Assembly (NCBI GenBank): GCA_960531495.1
Contig: OY482866.1
Location: 19,785,346 to 19,849,345, forward strand
Direction: 5' to 3'
DNA: 64,000 bases
From: Zeus faber
Taxonomy: Eukaryota > Chordata > Actinopteri > Zeiformes > Zeidae
The notes below the pieces were generated by a model. It was given only the letters and a program-made list of their open reading frames with translations, was not told where the DNA came from and did not search any database. A program made the position numbers and the translations under genes. Position 1 is the stretch's first letter; each line of letters opens with the position of its first letter. Below are positions 58,080-64,000 of this stretch, piece after piece.

Positions 58080-61000
58080 GTGAGAATTTTATTTTATTTT
58101 TTTTTATCAATTACTTTATTATCAAGCACAACCTTGATTCGATGTTCTTAACTGAAACTTGGTCAGACCAGGATAACGGTGCAGCTGTTCTTATTGAGTC
58201 GCCCCTGCCCAACTTCAGTTTTATGAGTGAAGCTATCACGCATAAGAAAGGAGGTTGAGTGGCTATCTTGTCTAGTGTCCCTTAAGGGAAAGCAGATATC
58301 TTCATGAAATTGTGTTTCATTTGAATATGTGGCTCTTCAGTTGAATTCCTCGTCTCGAGCTATGTTCCTAAATATTTACAGGCCATCTGAATACTGTTCA
58401 ACCTTTTTTGATGCCCTTGCACAACTGCCGTCTATGATCTGTGTTGACTTTGACTGTGGAGTTATTGTGGGTGATTTTAACAACCGTGTTGACAACCCCC
58501 AGGACAAAAGGGACCAAAGAACTATGTTGTGCTCTTCATAACTACGGACTGACTCAGCATGTGACGGAGCAGACACACCAGAAGGGCCACACCCTGGGCT
58601 TAATCATTTCCAGGGGTCTGAACATTTCTAAGGAGGTGGTCGGTGACTGATGTTGCTCTCTCTGATCATTCCTGTGTTTCCTGAATGTACTGTCTCCGTG
58701 ACACAAATGTTCAAACAGAGGTAATCGCAAAATGGTATATCACGGAAAACACCAGTGAAATATTTATTCAGGCTCTCTCCTCTCCACCCGCCCTCTCTTG
58801 GGTCTCAGTCAATGAGCTCGTAGATAATTTCCATTCTAAAATTACAAATGTTATTGATGCCATTGCATCCACTACGGTGAAGGTGGTCCCTGGGAAGAAA
58901 ATAACTCTGGTAAGTAAGAGTAAGAATAGAAAGGAAAAAAAAAAAAAAAAAGTGTAAAAAAGCCGAACGCAGGTGGCGAAAAACAAATCTCCGCATTCAT
59001 TATCACATCATATAAAAAGAGACTTGGCATTTATAATTTGGAACTGACTGGCGCCTCCTTCGCTGACATCATCGCCAAAAAACAAAATGCACGGGCCTTG
59101 TTTGCTGCTGTAGACAGGCTAACAAACCCTCCTGTGTCAGCAGCCCCTGAACTGACATCCACCCGGGCCTGCAATGATTACACCTCCTTCACCGACAAAA
59201 TTAAGAAGATTTGACGGGCAGTCAGTTCTGCCATATCAGGTACACGATGTGTGCTGTCCATGTGTCACTGAAAATCAATTCAAATACCATCACACAATTT
59301 GATCGGATCAACCACAAAAACTTGAAGGACATGATACAACATCTTAACTCCCCTCGCTGCCTTGACACCTTGATATTCTGCCGACAGGCTTCTTCAAAAA
59401 TGTTCCAAATTGCATGGCCTCAGATCTTCCGCAAATTGTTGACGCATCTCTTCTCTTAGGTTTCTTCCCACGGCCCTGACAACTGCCGTCATCAAGCCGC
59501 TCTTAAAAAAGAACAACCTAGACACCTCACTAATGAGCAATTATAGGCTCATATCAAACCTCCCGCGTTTAGGTAAACTTGTTGAAAAGGCTTATTCTCA
59601 ACGGCTGAACAGTTTTTTGGCACCACACCACTGTTTCGATGTCTTCCAGCCAGGCTTTGACCGCACAACAGCACTGAGACTGACTTCAGTGACATTACAT
59701 CGACCGACTGGTACTTTCTGGCACAGTACTAAGCTGGTTTTAATCCCACTGAAAGGACAGGGACCACTTTGTGTCTGCTGGTAATTACACATCCGAGTGG
59801 ACAAAAATGACATGTGGAGTTCCCCACGGCTCCATTCTGGGGCCTGTTCTGTTTAACATCGACATGCTCCCACTGGCTGAGATTATGGAAAACGACTAAA
59901 TGTTACCGTCATTAAACCGAGGACACAGAAATCGACGTAGCCATATCACCAGGGGACTATGGCCCAATACAGTCACTGAGCCAGTGCACCGAACAAATCA
60001 ACGACTGGATGTGGCAGAATTTCCTCCAGTTAAACAAAGACAAACTGAAGTAATAAGTAATTACTTCAGTTTGTCTTCGTTTAATTGGAGGAAATTCTGC
60101 GGTTTTTGGAGCCAAGGAAGAAGGATTAAAAGTCAGCGCTCAGCTTCAATCGCTAATGTTAAAAGGCACAAACCAAGCCAGAAATCTTGGTTTTGTGATG
60201 GAGTCGGACTCAGTTTCAACAGCCACATTAAGACGATTACAAAGTCAGCCCACTATCACCTTGAGAATACATCAAGGATTAGATTTTGGAATAACCTGCC
60301 CATGCATTTATCTTTAGCAGACTACACGACTGTAGCGGTGTCTTTACAGGTCTCCCTGAAAGATCCATCAGACAGCTGCGGTTGATTGAGAACGCTGCTG
60401 CTGGAGTCCTCACTAAGACCAAGAAAGTGGATCAGATCACTCCAGTTCTCAGAGCTTTACACTGGCTCCCTGTCCGTCAAAGAACTGATTTCAAAATACT
60501 ACCTTCCGCTACGTTATGGGCTCTCAGGTCGTCTGGGACAGGTTTGCTTTTCATCCCAGAGTCAAATACTAAACACGGAGAAGCAGCGTTGAGTTTTCAT
60601 GCATCACATATCTGGAACAAAATCCCAGAAAACTGTTGCAACTCTCTCCTCTTTCAAATCAAGGCTGAAGATTTCTGTTTGCCGCTGCCTTTTACCAAAC
60701 CAAATATTCATTTCTCGCACTGCAACTTTTATGACTTGATGTTATGCATTCTATGTATTCTATTTTTTAACTTTATACTGTGTTCTTTCCTTTTACAACA
60801 TATTTATTTTGCACTTTGTCTGAATGCTTCTGATGATTTATGTAACACACTCGCTTTGAATTTCCTTGTTGAGGAAATGGCAACAAGTGGCTTCGAGCGC
60901 ACTGTATTATAACGGCTTTCTTTCAGATAACTGAACGATCTCCAGACCGGTTCTCTGGGGCTAGGATATATATAATAGGCAAGACAATTGTCAACAAAGA

Positions 61001-61196
61001 GTCAAACAAAGTTTATTCGATTAATTTCTTGCACGGCACTGTAACTTTTAGCTGTCTATGTATTTTTTTTTACCTGATGCATTCTGTCCTTTTATAATGT
61101 GTTTCTTTTGCGCTTTGATTTCTTTCTTTCAATGTTTAATGTCAAGCACTTTTAATTGCCTTGTTGTTGAAATGTGCTATATAAATAAACTTGGCT
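58080..61196 (+). mobile_element. L2-type LINE, 5'-truncated and decayed
   Basis: Ordered remnants of a non-LTR retrotransposon: endonuclease (VIVGDFNNRVDNPQDKRDQ near 58470), LSDHSC region, reverse transcriptase (SNYRLISNLPRLGKLVEKA near 59535; TCGVPHGSILGPVLFN near 59815) and the C-terminal RITPVLRALHWLPVRQR-type block (60430-60480) to HIWNKIPENC (60610). The 3' end is typical: AAATGTGCTATATAAATAAA at about 61168. Many frameshifts and stops occur, and the Y-A-D-D box is disrupted. Antisense to the host gene. It carries an internal inverted duplication at 60014-60100. Confidence 0.85.
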
Positions 61197-61300
61197 TAGC
61201 TCCTCCAGACTCCACCCCCAGTAACTCCTCCAGACCCCCCCTGTACCTTCTCCAGATCCTCCACCCACCAGTAGCCCCTCCAGCCCGCTCGCCCCAGTAC
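61196..61300. repeat. Proximal part of the e1-junction minisatellite
   Basis: In gene direction, right after the e1 donor, four degenerate units follow: CTGGAGGGGCTACTGG, CTGGAGAAGGTACAGG, CTGGAGGAGTTACTGG and CTGGAGGAGC, where the LINE 3' end begins. Confidence 0.85.
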
Positions 61301-61503
61301 CTCCTCCAGGGTGGTGTCGGAGATGCCGTAGCTGGTGAGGCCGTGCTCAGACATCTCCAGGTCAAGCTCCTTGAAGAGGAGCGCAAAGGTCCCATCCGTG
61401 GCCCCGCTGTAGGGCAGGATGAAGGTCACCTCTTGGCCGATGCTCTCCAGGAACACGGCGTTCGGGATGTGGCGACGCACCAGCTTGCCCACCGAAGCCA
61501 CCT
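61301..61503 (-). CDS. abca7: ABCA transporter exon e1: regulatory segment after NBD1
   Basis: A 203-nt exon that begins with two bases finishing a split codon and ends in phase 0. It codes V-A-S-V-G-K-L-V-R-R-H, then the hallmark LPYSGATDGTFALLFKELD, then SYGISDTTLEE. In ABCA1/4/7 this stretch follows the first ATPase domain and forms the cytosolic regulatory segment, a beta-alpha fold packed near NBD1. The acceptor is tgtccag/AG and the donor GAG/gtactg. The [ST]-G-A-x-D-G-[ST]-F-A-x-L-F-[KR]-E-L-D pattern is closer to ABCA7 than to ABCA1 (EAAKEGAFVELFHEID). Intron sequence just past the donor is a minisatellite made of copies of this junction (see findings). No upstream exon could be supported before the window edge. 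Confidence 0.95.
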
Positions 61504-61540
61504 CTGGACAGAGGGAGGGAGGGAAAAAATACATTTTAGT

Positions 61541-61925
61541 AGAACCAAACATGGAGAAGAACCAACCAAGATGGCAAAGAACCAACTGCGTTTTTAGAAC
61601 AACCGACCAGGTTTTAGAACAACCGACCAAGATGCAGAGGAACCTGCAAGTTTTACAATCAACCACGTTTTTCGAAAAACCAACCAAGTTTAAGGCGATC
61701 GAACCAAGATGCAGAAGAACCGGCAATTTTAGAACCAACCATGTTTTCAGAGAACCAACCAAGATGCCGAAGAACCAACTACGTTTTTAGAAAAACTAAC
61801 CAAGTTTTAGAAGATCCCACCAAGACGCAGAAGAACCAAGTTTTAGAACCAATCATGTTTTAAAGAACCAACCACGCCAACGTTTTAGAAGAACCAACAC
61901 AGTTTTAGAAGAACGTTGCATGCTT
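61541..61925. repeat. AGAACCAACCAAG minisatellite
   Basis: Degenerate units of roughly 30-38 bp containing AGAAGAACCAAC, CAAGATGCAGAAGAACC and GTTTTAGAA. It starts about 40 nt upstream of the e1 acceptor. Confidence 0.85.
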
Positions 61926-62285
61926 CCCAACTTCGCAACCACCCAGTGGCTGCTGGTTGCCAAAACTGACAAAATGGTTGCTGAATTTGAATCAATTTAT
62001 AGTTGAGTGATATGAGGGCCGTTGGGACTGCTCACGTCAAATTGCTCACCGATTATTCCTTAGGTTCTGTTTCGTCTTTAAATGCTTATAAATATATATT
62101 ATATACCAATAAGTATATATAAGAGCAAATATTTTAATCATTTTGCTTAACTAGAGTCATTTTGTGTCAGGGTGTTTTTAATTTTATTGAAGTAAAAGGT
62201 TTGAGAACTTCTTCCACCACTGTTCAGTAGCAGATGGATGACAGGACTCAATGGATCAGGAATCAATCACATACTGTATGGAGAA

Positions 62286-62482
62286 CCTGATATCCATCCA
62301 TCCATCTGTCCATCCATCCATCTGTCCATCCATCCATCTGTCCACCCATCATTATGTCCATCCATCCATCAGCCCATCAATCCGTTCGTCCGTCCATCGT
62401 CCATCAGTCGAGCCATATGTAGATCCATCCATACGTCCGTCCGTCCACCCATCAGCCCATCATCCCGTCCGTCCATCTGTCC
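62286..62482. repeat. CCAT/CCGT minisatellite
   Basis: ATCCATCCATCTGTCCATCC-type units, the complement type of the array at 15290-15712. Confidence 0.9.
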
Positions 62483-62681
62483 GTCTCAGGGTCACACCAC
62501 AACCCTGCAGGCGTTCATAGTCCCCAATTAACCCAACCTTCATGTTTTCTGGAGGAGGGAGGGACCTGAACGCCTGGAGGAATCAACCAATAACATGTGG
62601 AGAGCATGAGTCTCTGGAGCTCAAGGTGATCACCTTGATCAGGTTTCCTCACCAAAGCCTCATGAATTATCATATTTATGT

Positions 62682-62880
62682 GGGGATGGTAGCTCAGGAG
62701 GTAGAGCTGGTGGTCTAGTGATCTAAAGGTTGCTGGTTGGATCCCAGGCTCCTCCTGCTAGCATGCTGTAGTGTCCTTGAGCAAGACACTTAACCCCTTA
62801 TTGCTCCTGATGGCTGCGTCCGTCGGTGTTTGAACAATTGTAGGTGGCTTTGGATAAAAGCGTCTGCTAAATGCAATGTA
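62682..62880 (+). mobile_element. tRNA-derived SINE, copy 2
   Basis: Same family as the copy at 21254: GGGATGGTAGCTCAGGAGGT (A box), GGTTGCTGGTTGGATCCC (B box with a C to G change), TTGAGCAAGACACTTAACCC and GGATAAAAGCGTCTGCTAAA. The two copies differ at only a few positions over about 170 nt, so both are young. It is antisense to the gene in the partial upstream intron. Confidence 0.9.
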
Positions 62881-63523
62881 AGACTTTAATGTCCAAAACC
62901 AAACCTATATTTAGACGGCGACGTTGACACAGTGGAAACCAAATGTAACCTCCATGTCTGAATACGCAAAGGCTGTAACGTTTTTTTTCGTAATCTGAGC
63001 TGAAAATATAATAATTAAATAAAATATAAAAAAAAATCAATTATAATAATAATGAAATTATAAAGATTAAAGAAAATTACAACAATTGAATTGAATATGT
63101 ATATGGTGACATATTTTATAATCTTAGCTTAAAAAAGTAAAAATAAAGAAAATGGAATATAAATTAAAGAATAATAAAGAGAAATATTGAATAACAATAA
63201 AATTAACATCACAATGTAATTATCAAAATAAATAATAATAACAATCATAATAATAATAATAATAATAGATGAAAATAGAATAAAAATGTAATAAAAAATC
63301 CAAACAAAAATTTAACAATTGAGTCTTGACATGTGTATACATTACACATTAAATAACACCGGAAAAAGTGCTGCGTTTTGCAGCGTGACGCGCTGACCTT
63401 TCAGCAGCGGAATGGACCAGAATAGACGACGGCTCAACTATTGATCCAGAAGCTGATTGGTAATCACTGCAGCTCAACCAAGCAGAGCCACGGCTCCTCA
63501 CACCAAAACGACGACACCGTGGA

Positions 63524-63526
<3 letters not shown>

Positions 63527-63612
<86 letters not shown>
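63527..63612. repeat. (GT)43 microsatellite
   Basis: 86 bp of uninterrupted GT. In gene direction it is (CA)43. Probably highly polymorphic. Confidence 0.98.
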
Positions 63613-63615
<3 letters not shown>

Positions 63616-63699
63616 GGTGCTGTAATGAAGAGAAATGGACCTTCACTGGGATGGTATAGTTCCATTTTCCATTTCATATCTGAGCATCATGTGGCAGCA

Positions 63700-64000
63700 C
63701 TATTATTATTATTAGGGTGTCAAGCCCCGACCCTGTTATTCTACGCTGTATTGGTATTGTTCCGCGACTTTTCCTCGAGCTCCATGTTCCTCCCTTTTTT
63801 TTACTTAATTCAGCACATTCATAGACATTGGTCCCAATAGTCAATTTCATAGAATTGTATGAAAAACAATCTTTTGAAATCTCCTCCAAGGCCATTTGCC
63901 CAAAACCGACTTTGCCCAATTCCTTGCACTCCCACTTTTTAAAATTATCCGTAGAGTTTTGAAACTGTAGACAATATGGCCGTCTCGGACCGAAAACACG
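63700..64000 (+). repeat. Related dispersed repeat, copy 4, cut by window end
   Basis: Starts ATTATTATTAGGGTGTCAAG CCCC after (ATT)n, the same opening as copies 1 and 3. The rest (GGCCATTTGCCCAAAACCGA) continues past the window. Confidence 0.45.

Larger units (their letters stand above)
56453..61300 (-). other. Intron 1 (between e1 and e2)
   Basis: The segment 56460-57830 is unique sequence. A minisatellite of e1-junction copies (57838-58016) is separated by an L2-type LINE (58080-61196) from its continuation at 61196-61300, which ends at the e1 donor. Confidence 0.8.
1..61503 (-). other. abca7: Partial ABCA-family transporter gene (ABCA7/ABCA1-like), 14 exons
   Basis: A single minus-strand gene spans the window. 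Members of this family are full-size ABC transporters (TMD1-NBD1-TMD2-NBD2) that move phospholipid and sterol across cell membranes toward apolipoproteins or between leaflets. The window holds the middle to C-terminal half: regulatory segment after NBD1, linker, TM7, second extracellular domain, TM8-TM10. All 13 visible introns are GT-AG and all phases agree. Residues favouring ABCA7: LPYSGATDGTFALLFKELD (e1), SGWAL (e4), ILR-x-NLPPG (e11), FSVPS (e14). Residues favouring ABCA1: LELQPWMY (e5), PGFGTRCM-x-G-x-PIP (e6), NPSP-x-CQCS (e7). ABCA2 is excluded by the lumenal domain, and ABCA4 is less likely. The symbol is a best guess; family membership is certain. Exon lengths 99, 95, 106, 75, 170, 178 and 116 match, from memory, the conserved exon sizes of human ABCA4. 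Confidence 0.9.
61504..64000 (-). other. Intron upstream of e1 (partial)
   Basis: Contains a minisatellite (61541-61925), a CCAT array (62286-62482), a tRNA-SINE (62682-62880), AT-rich filler (62990-63340), a long (GT)n (63527-63612) and the start of a dispersed repeat (63700 on). No convincing upstream exon was found. Confidence 0.75.

Noticed and set aside
63398..63437. Possible 40-nt exon upstream of e1 (L-S-R-R-L-F-W-S-I-P-L-L-K), phase 0 to 1
   Set aside because: The phase fits and the donor AAAG/gtcagc is fair. But the acceptor (atcaatag) has a poor pyrimidine tract, the peptide does not resemble the family and the expected exon is about 85 nt.

Overview
This window is vertebrate nuclear DNA, most likely from a ray-finned fish. 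It carries one split gene with GT-AG introns. Between the exons lie Tc1/mariner elements, L2-type LINEs, tRNA-derived SINEs, teleost-style MITEs and a very high load of micro- and minisatellites. There are no prokaryotic features and no operons.

The only gene I can support runs on the minus strand and crosses the whole window. It is an ABC transporter of the ABCA1/ABCA4/ABCA7 clade. I recognise 14 coding exons (numbered e1 to e14 here, 5' to 3'): 61301-61503, 56404-56452, 54479-54520, 53317-53456, 45737-45864, 39761-39859, 36728-36914, 21754-21848, 17190-17295, 11739-11813, 10773-10942, 3751-3928, 831-946 and 1-57. Every junction is AG/GT, every phase joins, and the joined frame (about 548 codons) has no stop. 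It covers the regulatory segment behind the first nucleotide-binding domain, the linker, TM7, the second large lumenal/extracellular domain, TM8, TM9 and most of TM10. The first membrane/ATPase half lies beyond position 64000 on the plus-strand scale, and the second ATPase domain lies before position 1. Residue choices favour ABCA7 over ABCA1 and ABCA4, but several exons look more ABCA1-like, so the paralog name is an inference.

Layout in plus-strand order: 1-946, two 3' exons; 947-10772, introns with an AT-rich minisatellite, a 369-bp higher-order repeat, a hairpin plus (CT)n tract and a C-rich array; 10773-17295, three exons separated by a 12-bp minisatellite and GGAT-type arrays; 17296-36727, e8 and the longest intron, rich in Tc1, LINE, SINE and MITE copies; 36728-45864, three exons, with a Tc1 copy inserted in a small minisatellite; 45865-53316, an intron with a 1.5-kb Tc1-like element; 53317-56452, three short exons coding the linker; 56453-61300, an intron with a decayed LINE sitting inside a minisatellite; 61301-64000, e1 and the start of another intron.

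The points most worth a second look are: a minisatellite whose unit is a copy of the e1 exon/intron junction, including an in-frame second splice donor 54 nt downstream; the apparent absence of the 33-nt micro-exon that codes the W-V-N-E motif in the family; a changed W-F-N-N-K-G-W-H motif; and two compact inverted duplications.
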